Shown here: in pieces, positions 1 through 8,396 of the stretch
How the letters are laid out: every line of letters begins with the position of its first letter
Position numbering within the stretch: position 1 is the first letter of the stretch
Assembly: GCF_031844685.1 (NCBI RefSeq)
Contig: NZ_CP134607.1
Coordinates: 1 to 53,160 of the forward strand
Source: Streptomyces sp. ITFR-21
GTDB taxonomy: Bacteria > Actinomycetota > Actinomycetes > Streptomycetales > Streptomycetaceae
Length of the DNA stretch: 53,160 nucleotides
Direction of reading: 5' to 3'
The notes under the pieces: generated by a model
Told to the model about the DNA's origin: nothing
Seen by the model: the letters and a program-made list of their open reading frames with translations, nothing else
Databases searched by the model: none
Position numbers and translations under genes: made by a program

Positions 1-110
1 CCCGCGGAGCGGGTACCACATCGCTGCGCGATGTGCAAGCGAGACGCCTCGCTTCGCTCTGCGTGACCGCGCTCCGCGCGGTCTGCCCGGCGTAGCCGGG
101 CCAACCCCTC
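1..110. other. Left telomere, nested palindromes
   Basis: The extreme left end starts with the short palindrome CCCGCGGAGCGGG (1-13). It is followed by a series of small palindromes: one at 18-34 (ACATCGC/GCGATGT), one at 39-56 (AAGCGAG/CTCGCTT), one at 65-83 (GACCGCG/CGCGGTC) and one at 85-101 (GCCCGGC/GCCGGGC). This layout matches the archetypal Streptomyces telomere, whose single-stranded 3' overhang folds into hairpins that guide terminal-protein-primed end patching. The first palindrome is present here but missing at the right end. Confidence 0.92.
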
Positions 111-313
111 CGCTTCGCTCCAGGGTTGACGGCCCGCCATGCGGCGGGCTCCGCCCGCCTCCTGGCGGGCCTTGGCCCCTCGCTCCGCTCGGGTCCTGGC
201 GGTGCGCGTTGCGCCCCGCAACCGGTGCGGGAACAGCCGTTCGGCGCGGCCCGTACGGGGCGGGCAACAAGCAGGCTGGCTAGGAGGGGAGGGGTGGGCA
301 CGGTTGGCCGGCC
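16..313. repeat. Left terminal inverted repeat
   Basis: Positions 16-313 match the reverse complement of 52863-53160 without a gap (paired positions always add up to 53176). The match stops abruptly at 314. Because position 16 pairs with the last base of the window, the repeat really begins at position 1 and the right end is short by 15 nt. The translated reading frames of the two arms are also identical across the repeat. A perfect repeat of this kind marks the two ends of one linear replicon. Confidence 0.95.
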
Positions 314-420
314 CCGGGCGGGGACGGGGCCGGGGTGTGGGGGCGGTGGTGGCTGGGGTGGTCGGGTTCGAGCAGGGGTGGGTGGGGGGTGATCGGGTGT
401 GCGTGGGGTGGGGGTCAGTT
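305..420. other. G-rich tract inside left repeat
   Basis: This stretch is dominated by runs of three to six G on the plus strand, separated by one to three other bases. At the right arm (about 52760-52862) the same compositional bias appears as C runs on the plus strand, though the two sequences do not align. No gene is seen. The runs meet the usual pattern for G-quadruplex potential. Confidence 0.6.
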
Positions 421-421
421 C

Positions 422-518
422 CGGACAGTTCCGGTCGTGGGGGCGGATCGGTGGTGCGTCATCTTGGCAAGTGCGCTAGCCTCTGGACTCAGACACCACC
501 CCCGGAGCACACCCGCCG
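422..518. repeat. Left subterminal inverted repeat
   Basis: About 97 bp here match the reverse complement of 52661-52757 at roughly 90 percent identity, with a fully identical core that includes CTCTGGACTCAGACACCACC (481-500). It is separated from the outer terminal repeat by non-matching G-rich sequence. It lies directly upstream of the telomere helicase gene, so it may contain that gene's promoter or a conserved end-function site. Confidence 0.8.
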
Positions 519-557
519 GGGGCCGCGCATCGTCCCGGGATGGGGGAGCGTCAAACC

Positions 558-3068
558 ATGGTGGCAGTAGTCACAGCAGAAGCGGAAAACACGGTCGTGG
601 AGATGGACCCGCTTCCGCATCAGATCGAGGCGTCCGATGCAGCGGTGCGGAAACTCGAATTGCAGCCGGGTCAGGAAATGCCCGCGCAGGGTCTACGCAC
701 GCAGGTCATTGCGGCGACCGGATCGGGAAAAACCTTTATGGCGGTACTGACCGCACGGAAATTGCGGGCAGGTCGGGTATTGGTCCTGGTGCCGACTCTG
801 GATCTGCTGACGCAGATGGCGGCCGCGTGGCGGGCCGGCGGGCGTACGGGGCCGTTCTACGGGATCTGCTCGCTGCGGGCGGATGAGGCGCAGGGGCTCG
901 CGGCGTGCACGACGGACGTGGACGAGCTGGTGGCGTGGACCAAGGGCCTGGAGACCGTCACGGTGTTCGCCACGTACGCCAGCGTGGGTCTGGGGACGCT
1001 CCAGCGGGCGCATGAGGCGGGCCTTTCGCCTTGGTCGCTGGTGGTGGTGGACGAGGCCCACCGGGTCAGCGGCAGGGGCAGTAAGCCCTGGGCTGCGATC
1101 CACGACAACACCCGCATCCCGGCCGACCGCAGGCTCTACATGACGGCCACCCCGCGTGTGTGGGAGGCGCCGGAGGCCGAGGAGGGCGGCAGCGGTGCGC
1201 CGGTGCTGGTCGCGAGCATGGAAGACGACCCGGACGGGCTGTTCGGCAGTGTGGCGTACAAGTTGACGCTCTCGCAGGCCCGCAATTTGGGCTTGGTCGC
1301 GGCGTGGCAGGTGGTGTGCGTGGACGTGACCGACCCGGAGCTCCAGGCGGCCGCGCTGCTCGGGATCGAGGCCCGCTCGGACAACGTGCGTGGCTCCCGT
1401 CTCGCGGCGCTGCAGACCGCCGCGGTGAAGACCTCTGCGGAGCGGGGACTTCGCAGGATGCTCAGCTTCCACTACCGGACCAGCGAGGCGGAGGCGATGG
1501 CGGCCGGGGTGCCGGCCGTGGCGCAGAGGCTGTGGGAGGACGACCCCGAGACCTACCCGGAGCCGGATCGGGTGTGGTCGGACTGGTTGTGCGGTGAACA
1601 CAGCCCCAAGCGCCGGCGGGCGACGCTGGCCACGTTCGCGGACCCGGTCGGCGAGCGCGTCGACGGCGACCTGGTCCCGATGCGGCTGCGGCTGCTGAGC
1701 AGTGTTCGAGTCCTTGGTGAGGGCGTGGACACGCCAGGTTGTGACTCTGTGTTCTTCGGGGACGTGCGCGGGTCCGCGGTCGACATCCTCCAGATCGTCG
1801 GCCGGGCGCTTCGGATGAAACCCGGAGAGGGCAAGGTCGCGTCCTTGGTGGTGCCAGTTTTCTTGGGCAAGGGCGAGGACCCGGACGCCATGCTGACGTC
1901 CAAGGGGTATGAGTCGTTGGCCCGGATTTTGGCTGCTCTCCGTAGTCATGACGCGGACACCGTGGAGGCTCTGGCGGAGCAGCAGTCGAACACCCGGAGT
2001 CGGAAGCCGTCGGCGGCGGAGCGTGACGCGGCGGGCCGGGGTGAGGAGCGCGGAACGTCGGCTCCCGCAAAGAGCCTGCTTTCCTTCTCCACCCCGCGTG
2101 ATCCTGCCGTGCTGGCGCTGTTCATGAAACTCCGGATTCTCCAGCCGGAAAACACGTACTGGCGTCAGGGAATCCAGGCCGCGACCCGGTACGTGAAAGA
2201 GAACGGGGATCTGAAAGTCCCGTACAGCTTCACCACTCCGGAGGACTGGCAGCCCGCTGACTTTCCGCTGGGGACGTGGATTGCCGATCAGCGGAGGTTC
2301 TTCAATGCGGGTGAGATGAAGCCTTCGCGGGTCAAGGAACTCGAAGAGTTGCAAATGGTGTGGTCGCACTGGGACGTCGCTTTCCAGGAGGGGCTGTCAG
2401 CAGCGCAGGGGTGGGCGGCGGAACATGGTCACCTGCTGGCCCCCACGACAGCGGTCTTCAACGGCCATCCGGTGGGGGTATGGCTGAAAAATTTGCGGAC
2501 TGCCGGTCGGCGGCTGGCGGAGATCGAGGCGCGGCGCGAGCAGGGGCTGCCGCTCGGCTCCACCACGGGTGCGCTGACCGAGGAACGCAGGGACGCCCTG
2601 GAGGCCATCGACCCATCGTGGTGCCCGGCGTGGCCGGTGACCTGGCAGCGCTGCTACAAGCTGTGCCGCAACTTGATCGAGGTCGGCGCCCCGCTGCCCG
2701 GGCCGGGCGAGGCCACGGTGCAGGGCGAGGACTTGGGCGCGTGGGTGCAGGCGCAGCGCCTGGACTGGGACCAGCTGCTGCCCGCGCAGGTCTGGATGCT
2801 GGAGAACATGCTGCACCTGTCCCCGGCAGAGGCGTCTGAGCGGCCGCCGGCACCCCGTACGCAGGCGGACAAGTGGAACGCGAACATGGCGGCGGCCCGG
2901 CAGTTCCACGCCCGTGAGGGCCACCTGCAGCCGTCCAGGAAGGCTGTGGAAGTCGTGGACGGCGTCGAACACAAGATCGGGCTGTTCGTCGACAACGCCC
3001 GGCGTAGGGCGGACAAGTTGAGCGCGGAGCGACGCCAGGAGCTGACCGAGCTGGGCATGCGCTGGTAG
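558..3068 (+). CDS. ttrA: TtrA-like telomere-linked helicase
   Basis: A superfamily 2 DNA/RNA helicase-like protein of about 836 residues. Visible motifs are Walker A ATGSGKT near residue 52, DEAH in VVVDEAHR (motif II), MTATPR (motif III) and a C-terminal RecA lobe ending in QIVGRALRM (motif VI). The last third carries several helicase-associated repeats (W...H....G.L). Its position as the first gene inside a telomere, reading inwards, matches ttrA of Streptomyces chromosomes and linear plasmids such as SLP2, which has been linked to conjugal transfer. An ATG at 540 is in frame, but the ATG at 558 has GGGGGAG about nine bases upstream and is preferred. The gene symbol rests on architecture and position, not on an alignment. 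Confidence 0.85.
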   Translation: MVAVVTAEAENTVVEMDPLPHQIEASDAAVRKLELQPGQEMPAQGLRTQVIAATGSGKTFMAVLTARKLRAGRVLVLVPTLDLLTQMAAAWRAGGRTGPFYGICSLRADEAQGLAACTTDVDELVAWTKGLETVTVFATYASVGLGTLQRAHEAGLSPWSLVVVDEAHRVSGRGSKPWAAIHDNTRIPADRRLYMTATPRVWEAPEAEEGGSGAPVLVASMEDDPDGLFGSVAYKLTLSQARNLGLVAAWQVVCVDVTDPELQAAALLGIEARSDNVRGSRLAALQTAAVKTSAERGLRRMLSFHYRTSEAEAMAAGVPAVAQRLWEDDPETYPEPDRVWSDWLCGEHSPKRRRATLATFADPVGERVDGDLVPMRLRLLSSVRVLGEGVDTPGCDSVFFGDVRGSAVDILQIVGRALRMKPGEGKVASLVVPVFLGKGEDPDAMLTSKGYESLARILAALRSHDADTVEALAEQQSNTRSRKPSAAERDAAGRGEERGTSAPAKSLLSFSTPRDPAVLALFMKLRILQPENTYWRQGIQAATRYVKENGDLKVPYSFTTPEDWQPADFPLGTWIADQRRFFNAGEMKPSRVKELEELQMVWSHWDVAFQEGLSAAQGWAAEHGHLLAPTTAVFNGHPVGVWLKNLRTAGRRLAEIEARREQGLPLGSTTGALTEERRDALEAIDPSWCPAWPVTWQRCYKLCRNLIEVGAPLPGPGEATVQGEDLGAWVQAQRLDWDQLLPAQVWMLENMLHLSPAEASERPPAPRTQADKWNANMAAARQFHAREGHLQPSRKAVEVVDGVEHKIGLFVDNARRRADKLSAERRQELTELGMRW

Positions 3069-3080
3069 GACCGCGCGGCG

Positions 3081-3125
3081 AAGGGCCGGGCCCGGACTCC
3101 CTCGAGGGGTCCGGGCCCGGCCCTT
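3081..3125 (+). terminator. Strong hairpin after telomere helicase
   Basis: A perfect 16-bp stem, AAGGGCCGGGCCCGGA at 3081-3096 paired with 3110-3125, encloses a short loop and starts 12 nt after the helicase stop codon. It is the likely transcription terminator of that gene. Confidence 0.85.
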
Positions 3126-3256
3126 GTGAGCGGCTGTGGCTGCCTCGCTGACGCGGGCTGACCAACCGGCCCGCGCTGCTGTCACCAGGCGGCCACAGGC
3201 CCGTACAGCGGCCCTGACGGGGTGTCCCGGTCGTATCGTCGGACCGGGTTACCTGT

Positions 3257-3331
3257 GTCCGATGCGGCTGAAGCCTGCGCCCGTCGGCGGTTGTGACCAG
3301 CGAGGTGAAAGTCTGTGCGCACGGTCGGCCG
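3257..3331. repeat. Imperfect direct repeat, copy 1
   Basis: About 75 bp beginning GTCCGATGCGGCTGAAG and containing GTGACCAGCGAG. It resembles 3718-3791 (GTCCGGTGCGGCTGGAG ... GTGACCAGCGAG). The two copies differ by scattered substitutions and one short length change, and they flank the small membrane ORF at 3367-3585. Confidence 0.7.
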
Positions 3332-3366
3332 CTGCGGCTGCGCAGAGCTACTTTGCATGTTCGGCG

Positions 3367-3585
3367 TCAGGCTACGTGCCGATCACTGGTCCGCTCTCGC
3401 CTGCGACGGTCATGCCACTCCGCAAGTACCAGAAAAGCCGTGATGCCCACCGCCGGAAGCAGCGAGGCACGAACCCCTCGGGCCCAGCCGTCACCGAGCC
3501 ACCACGGGCTGGTGAGCGTGCCCAGCCCCACGCACAGCACAAATCTGACCAGGGCCAACCCCCACACACGTGAACTCCCCACCAC
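3367..3585 (-). CDS. Small two-helix membrane protein
   Basis: A 72-residue product with two hydrophobic helices, roughly residues 7-30 (GLALVRFVLCVGLGTL) and 39-58 (LLPAVGITAFLVLAEW), and a basic C-terminal tail (DRRRRERTSDRH). This is a sensible topology for a small integral membrane protein. The start is a GTG at 3585, because the upstream in-frame ATG is cut off by a stop. The ribosome binding site is weak. It lies alone on the minus strand between two copies of a degenerate repeat. No family was recognised, and a chance ORF remains possible. Confidence 0.4.
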   Translation of the reverse strand: MVGSSRVWGLALVRFVLCVGLGTLTSPWWLGDGWARGVRASLLPAVGITAFLVLAEWHDRRRRERTSDRHVA

Positions 3586-3717
3586 GACCCCGTCTCACCC
3601 GAAACCCATGACAACAGCGACATCCGAATGGCGGCCCGCTCCCGCCAAGGATGCGCAGCTGCCCCTGGCATCAGCAACCCCGTACCAGAGACAACAGCCT
3701 GCCCATCCGGTCAGCCG

Positions 3718-3791
3718 GTCCGGTGCGGCTGGAGTCTGCATCCGTTGGCGGTCGTGACCAGCGAGATGAAGGTCGTGTTCTGCGACTGGCC
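3718..3791. repeat. Imperfect direct repeat, copy 2
   Basis: Second copy of the 75-bp degenerate direct repeat described at 3257-3331, in the same orientation. Confidence 0.7.
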
Positions 3792-4119
3792 CAGCGGATG
3801 GTCAACCCGACTTGCATCTTCGGTGACCCACGGCCTACTTCGCGCTGTTCGACCACCACGACGGAGCCGACGTCACACGATTCGCAAGGTCACGCCAACG
3901 CTCGCAAGCCCCTTCGCAAGGTGGAACTGCAATCCGCAAGGTTCAGCCGTAAGGGACAACCTGTCGCAGACCTGGACAGCCCTTGACGCCCCCGCTACGC
4001 TCCAGGACCTCCCCCGAGCGGACGCGAAGGCTGGAGCGAGCAGCTCAGCGGCACTGTCGCGGCAGTGACACATCCGGCCCCCGCCACTGTCACCAGGCCG
4101 ACATGCGCGGGCCCGAGGT

Positions 4120-5403
4120 TCACCGCTCGTCTCCGGTGGCGGCGTCGTCCCACAGGCGGGCGAGCTTCTTCATCTTCTTCTCCCGCTTGTCGAACCACTC
4201 CGAGCGCGCCCACTCCTCATCCAGCCGCTTCTGCTCGGCTGCCTCACGGCGCTGTTGCTCGGCTTCGGCGGCGCGCTCACCCTGCTTGCGGCGCTGGCGG
4301 TACTCGGCGGCTGTGTGGGTGTCGGTGAGCGCCTGGAGCAGCGGTTCGGGCTCGCCGCCGCGTTCCTGCGCGACGCGGAACCACACCGGCCCCATGGGCC
4401 CGTGCTCCTGGAGGCGGTCCAGGGTCGTCATCACCAGCGGGACCTTGCTGGTGAAGTCGAGGTAGAAGTCTTCGTCGATGGTCGATGCGTAGCCGTGCAG
4501 CCCGTAGCCCTGGTCGGCGTGTTTCTGCCCGGTCCAGTGCTCGCGGGACAGGTCGGCCACGGTGCGCATGCGGTTGGTCAGCGCGGTGGGGCCGGCCCCG
4601 GTGAGCACGATCGCCAGCGGCGGCAGTCCGGGCAGGCCGGTGCGGGGGTAGAGCGTGGTCCAGAACGGCACCGTGTTCATCTCGCCGCGGATCGTGCCGC
4701 GGCCTGTGCTCGAGGGCAGTGCCGGGTCGCGGACGCGGCGGGCGTAGAAGTCGGCGTAGGCGCCGACCTTGTCCGCCAGGACGTGCGCGGGCTCGGTGTA
4801 GCGGTCGACCTCCACCATCAGCAGCGGCAGCCCGGCGTCCTTGTCCTGGAACACCGCGTCGGCGCGGACGTTGCGCTTGCCCGAGGACGACAGCGGGTGC
4901 GGGACCTCGGTGCGCCAGGAGGTGACGCTGCCGATCCCGGCCGGGACGCCCGGCGACCTGCCGCCCCGGGTGAACGCCACGATCGTGGCGTTCACCGCCA
5001 TCGCGTGCGGAGCGCCCCCGGTGCCCGCTCCCCGCGCGCGGCCGCCCATCACGTCCGGCTCGCGCTTGAGGTGGGTGGCTGCGGAGTCCAGGCCGACCGG
5101 GGTCAGGCCCCACAGCTTCTGTGACGGCTCACCGCGGCGGTCCGGCGCACCGAACTTCCCCGCCGGGCCCGCCGTGCTGCCCTCCGAGAGCACCTTGCCC
5201 TGGGCCTGGAGCACCAACAGGGCGTTGCGGATCGCCTTGTTGTCGGACAGGTGCGGGCGGACCAGCTCCATGATCTGCGTCGCGGTCGCCACCTTCAGCA
5301 CACCCAGCACCCGCAGCACGTCCTCCTGGTCGCGCACCGTCGACCGCGGCCGCCGCGCCTTGTTCTCCCCCGGCTTGGTCACCGGGCCTGCCGTGTCCGC
5401 CAC
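4120..5403 (-). CDS. Replication-relaxation family protein
   Basis: A 427-residue soluble protein. The N-terminal part (about residues 25-125) is a winged-helix-like module: an HTH segment ATQIMELVRPHLSDNKAIRN, then a wing-like stretch leading to KLWGLTPVGLDSA. A central domain carries the RADAVFQDKD and LLMVEVDRYTEPA stretches, which resemble the acidic and E-V-D elements of the replication-relaxation (Replic_Relax) family found on actinobacterial mobile elements. The C-terminal 70 residues are a charged coiled coil rich in E, R and K. The GTG start is supported by GGGAGG seven bases upstream. It is monocistronic, facing the telomere. The family is linked to plasmid replication by name, but the biochemical role here is inferred. 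Confidence 0.75.
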   Translation of the reverse strand: MADTAGPVTKPGENKARRPRSTVRDQEDVLRVLGVLKVATATQIMELVRPHLSDNKAIRNALLVLQAQGKVLSEGSTAGPAGKFGAPDRRGEPSQKLWGLTPVGLDSAATHLKREPDVMGGRARGAGTGGAPHAMAVNATIVAFTRGGRSPGVPAGIGSVTSWRTEVPHPLSSSGKRNVRADAVFQDKDAGLPLLMVEVDRYTEPAHVLADKVGAYADFYARRVRDPALPSSTGRGTIRGEMNTVPFWTTLYPRTGLPGLPPLAIVLTGAGPTALTNRMRTVADLSREHWTGQKHADQGYGLHGYASTIDEDFYLDFTSKVPLVMTTLDRLQEHGPMGPVWFRVAQERGGEPEPLLQALTDTHTAAEYRQRRKQGERAAEAEQQRREAAEQKRLDEEWARSEWFDKREKKMKKLARLWDDAATGDER

Positions 5404-6355
5404 TTGCGCCTCCCCTGCGCCGTTGTGCTGTGGAGGCTGTCCATGGTCGCCCGAGCCGCCGACAGCCCGGCGGCGCCCCCTTGGTCGGCCGACGCATCAG
5501 CGGCGGCCAGCGGCCCGGCCAGGGCCCGCCGGAGGCCACATCCGCGCCTGGACCCCTCGCGCCCTTCCACCCGCCCCAGCCGCGCCGTCTCCTTTTCATC
5601 GGTGCGGCCAAGGAGGGTGGAGGGCAGAGGGGTTGTCGGCATCACCGGTGACCTCGGGGCAAGGGGCCTGACCAGGGGCAACGATCCGTCCGGGCGTGAA
5701 GGGGTCGGGTGCACTCGCGGGTGCTGGCTTGGGGACACCCATGAGGAACCGGCGGTAGTCGACCCCGCGCACCTGCTCCCGAGACCGGCCGACCGCGCAC
5801 ACAACCGCCGCCGCCGGCCGCCAGCCGGTGCCCGCCGTGCCGTTCGACCCGACCCCCGTGCACTTGACCCAGCCCGCTGACCTGCCCGAACCCCGGCCCG
5901 CGCCGCTCCCCCGTACTTTGCCGCGCCGCAGCAGTGCACTTCCGTGCCGCTGCGCGGGTCTCCCCAGCCTGCACCCCGCGCCAGCCCCGCCGACCACCGC
6001 CACGCACCCGTCACCGTGTCCACCACCGCGACTCCCTTCCGGCCCGCCGGCGGCCACCACCGTCGGGCCGCCGCAGCCTGCACGCGCACCCCTTGTCCGC
6101 GACCTGTACCCACCCCGCAACCCCAGCGGTCCAGGACAAACGCGGGCGCCGGCCGCCCACGGCGCGGCGTGGTCAAGGGGTCGGACAAGGGGTGGCCTGC
6201 CGTGGAAGCCCGCAGCGCGAGGTCCGCCCGAAAGTCACACCAGTCACGCCAGCCTCAAATTTGTTCACTGCCGCCGGGAAACGCCGCCGGTTGCCACGGG
6301 CGGCCTATGGGCGGGGGCGCAACCGGCTCCCGCTACCCGGCCAAAGGAGACGGCC
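5404..6355. other. Long GC-rich intergenic region
   Basis: About 950 bp without a gene I can support. Several long frames are open on both strands, but they are low-complexity (proline- or arginine-rich) and lack ribosome binding sites, as expected for sequence with extreme G+C. It separates the divergent genes at 4120-5403 and 6356-6535 and must contain their promoters. Confidence 0.5.
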
Positions 6356-6535
6356 ATGAGGCGCAACCCGAGGATCGACCACCTGGCGCGACTGGTGGAC
6401 AACCTGCTGGACGGCCTGGCCGCGCACGGCCGCCCCGCACCGACCGCACCCCAGATCCGCGCGGCGCTGCGGGAGCTCCAGCACGGCGGCCGCCGCGGCC
6501 GCCGCGCCCGCCGGCGGCCGGGCGCCCGCCGGTAA
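6356..6535 (+). CDS. Small basic hypothetical protein
   Basis: A 59-residue product preceded by an excellent ribosome binding site (AAAGGAGA, then five bases to the ATG). The first 45 residues form a plausible helical domain (HLARLVDNLLDGLAAHGRPAP ... IRAALRELQ). The tail is extremely basic (GRRGRRARRRPGARR). The helical core followed by an arginine tail suggests a nucleic-acid-binding small protein, but no family is recognised. An inverted repeat about 100 bp downstream may end its transcript. Confidence 0.6.
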   Translation: MRRNPRIDHLARLVDNLLDGLAAHGRPAPTAPQIRAALRELQHGGRRGRRARRRPGARR

Positions 6536-6632
6536 CCGATACGCCGCACTGTTCCTTCGCGCCGCGATTGCCCAATTCCCCGCCCATACCCACCGTTCCC
6601 CACCGTTCCCCACCGATTCGGGCGGTTCGAGT

Positions 6633-6673
6633 GCACGCAGGTGAGCAGCTGGGGCGGTTGCCCACCTGCGTGC
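6633..6673 (+). terminator. Inverted repeat, possible terminator
   Basis: A perfect 11-bp inverted repeat (GCACGCAGGTG at 6633-6643, CACCTGCGTGC at 6663-6673) with a 19-nt loop, downstream of the small basic gene. It could be a terminator or an operator. There is no U-tract, which is normal in Streptomyces. Confidence 0.5.
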
Positions 6674-6686
6674 CCGGGTCACCGCT

Positions 6687-6791
6687 TTCCACCGTTCCAC
6701 GGCTGTGACCTGCGGTAGTGATGTTCGTGGAACGCGCGATGGGTCCGTGGGAACGCGCCGTTCCACCGTGGAATCGAACGGGGAATCGAAC
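6687..6791 (+). promoter_or_regulatory. TTCCAC/GTGGAA operator-like cluster
   Basis: Upstream of the 6804 gene, the half-site TTCCAC or its complement occurs at 6687, 6695, 6727, 6761 and 6768. The last two form the palindrome TTCCACCGTGGAA (6761-6773). It is followed by two copies of GAATCGAAC (6771 and 6783). Such spaced inverted half-sites are typical of a repressor-controlled promoter. Confidence 0.5.
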
Positions 6792-6803
6792 TAGGTTGGA
6801 GGG

Positions 6804-7310
6804 GTGAGCGACGACCAGGAGCAGGAGCACGGCGTGGGGCAGCCGGCTGCGCTGCCGAAGGCAGACGGGCCGCTGGTCGACGTGACCCTGCCGGACGGGC
6901 AGCACCTGTTCGCCGTGGTGAAGTCCCGGATCCGGGAGCCGGACGGCTGGTGGTACGACCTGCAGATCCACGTGCCCCACCAGAGCAGCGAGCGGGGCCG
7001 GCTCCTGGCTCTCCCGGCCGCCGTGGACTTCCGCGCCCCCGCCGCCCTGTGCGAGCCGATCGACGGCCAGCCTTACGACCAGATCCCCACCGAACGACCC
7101 GGGGTCACCCCGGCCTGGAAGGTCGAAGAGAAGGTCTACTTCGGTCCGGAGCGGGGACCTGCCCGCATCGTGCACCGCGGCGACTGCCGCGCCGCCCGCG
7201 ACCTCGCCCGCCCGGCGAGCACCGAGCAGGCCCGCGCCGCCCTCGAGCGGCCCGACGCCGCACCATGCCCGCTGTGCCGGCCCGACCGGCCGCTGCGCAG
7301 TGCGGCGTAG
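6804..7310 (+). CDS. DUF6233 family protein
   Basis: A 168-residue protein resembling the DUF6233 family of Streptomyces. There is an N-terminal beta-rich part containing FAVVKSR and the W-W-Y-D-L-Q-I-H-V-P segment, and a C-terminal part with IVHRGDCRAAR, a STEQARAAL helix and CPLCRP, which gives three cysteines and a histidine that could bind a metal. The GTG at 6804 is too close to the upstream GGAGG. A GTG at 6834 has AGGAG at better spacing and may be the real start. Function is unknown. An operator-like cluster lies directly upstream. Confidence 0.65.
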   Translation: MSDDQEQEHGVGQPAALPKADGPLVDVTLPDGQHLFAVVKSRIREPDGWWYDLQIHVPHQSSERGRLLALPAAVDFRAPAALCEPIDGQPYDQIPTERPGVTPAWKVEEKVYFGPERGPARIVHRGDCRAARDLARPASTEQARAALERPDAAPCPLCRPDRPLRSAA

Positions 7311-7585
7311 CCGCGCCCGGTGCCGTCAGCCGTCGTCCAAGGCCGGGAGCTGGAGGCCGTCCGGCAGCGCTGTAGTGGTGGCCTGGCCGTGCCAGGACCG
7401 CGCTCCCCGCGGGACCACCGCGCGGCGCAGCCGGAATTTCGCGCGGGCCCAAGAAGGGACTTCCTCGCAAAACGCTTCTCGCAGTCACACCGGGGCGTCG
7501 TCCTCAGGCCGTCGTCGACGGAGATGTCGCCTTGGCAGGGTCCCCCAGTTTCAAGGGCGCCGTTTTGCTGCAATGATCCGCATCC

Positions 7586-8356
7586 ATGACAGTCGAAAGC
7601 CCCTCCCCCACTGACGAGTTCGCGGACGACACGCAGACCGCAGAGCGCGCCTCCGAGGCGATCAAGGTGATGGTCACCGCGTTGGACACCATGGTCAGCG
7701 CGGATGGAGTGCTCATAGCTCCGGGGGTGTCACCGCGCGTCTTTCCCATCGCCTACGGCTGGTTCGCCGCGGTCGTCCGCAACAGCCAGCTGATCGCGCT
7801 GGCACACCACCACGGGCTGCGCCATGAGTGCGCGGCCAACGCGCGCTTGATCCTGCAGCACACGCTCGCCCTGCAATGGCTTGTGGAGGGCGGAGAGCCG
7901 GCTGCCGCCGCAGTCGAGGACGCTCAGCACCGCCAGATGCATGCCCTGATCAAGGAGGTCGTGGACACCAAGTGGCCGGTCCCGGCCGGTCTGGAGGTGC
8001 CGTCCGGATCACCCCCGCCGAAGAAGGGCCGGCTCGCGGAGGATTTCGAGAACTTCAAACATATGTGCCAGCTTTACGACGGCGGGCCCCAGCTGTACGT
8101 GCCGTACAAACTGACCTCCAGCAACGCCCACCCCAGCTACACCGGCGCCATGGCGTATCTGGTGCCCGACACCGGCCAGCTGTCGACCACGGCCGTGACC
8201 GACACCTACGCTCATCTGATCGACTCCACCCGCTGTCTGATCCAGGCTGGACACGCTTTCGCGCCTCTGCTCGCCGACACAGCGGTGGCGGACGCGGTAG
8301 GGGAAGCCGAGAGGACGCTCGGCATGCAGTTTGGTCTGTGGCAGCGCCTGCCCTAG
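7586..8356 (+). CDS. Hypothetical helical protein (DUF5677-like)
   Basis: A 256-residue, mostly helical protein. The central segment (FPIAYGWFAAVVRNSQLIALAHHHG, then ECAANARLILQHTLALQWLVEGG) resembles the helical core of DUF5677-type proteins, which often occur among bacterial defence and stress genes. No catalytic motif is obvious. No clear ribosome binding site precedes the ATG. It is the first gene of a cluster that includes a PIN nuclease and a Shedu nuclease, so a role in defence is possible, but this is context only. Confidence 0.55.
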   Translation: MTVESPSPTDEFADDTQTAERASEAIKVMVTALDTMVSADGVLIAPGVSPRVFPIAYGWFAAVVRNSQLIALAHHHGLRHECAANARLILQHTLALQWLVEGGEPAAAAVEDAQHRQMHALIKEVVDTKWPVPAGLEVPSGSPPPKKGRLAEDFENFKHMCQLYDGGPQLYVPYKLTSSNAHPSYTGAMAYLVPDTGQLSTTAVTDTYAHLIDSTRCLIQAGHAFAPLLADTAVADAVGEAERTLGMQFGLWQRLP

Positions 8357-8376
8357 ACACGGACGTGGGTCCGGCC

Positions 8377-8394
8377 TCGCCACAGCTGTGGCGA
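8377..8394. terminator. Bidirectional terminator palindrome
   Basis: TCGCCACAGCTGTGGCGA is a perfect 18-bp palindrome between the stop codons of two convergent genes (8356 plus, 8397 minus), which suits a shared terminator. Confidence 0.6.
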
Positions 8395-8396
8395 CC

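Larger units (their letters stand above)
3126..4119. other. Gene-poor kilobase with a duplicated segment
   Basis: Apart from one small membrane ORF on the minus strand, I see no convincing gene here. The open frames lack ribosome binding sites and show no coherent codon bias. The stretch contains a degenerate direct repeat (3257-3331 and 3718-3791), which suggests decayed or rearranged sequence between the telomere helicase and the next real gene. Confidence 0.5.

Noticed and set aside
693..2369. 558-residue ORF on the minus strand opposite the telomere helicase gene
   Set aside because: It is a mirror frame of a gene with clear helicase motifs. It is arginine- and histidine-rich, with no ribosome binding site, as expected for antisense frames in GC-rich DNA.
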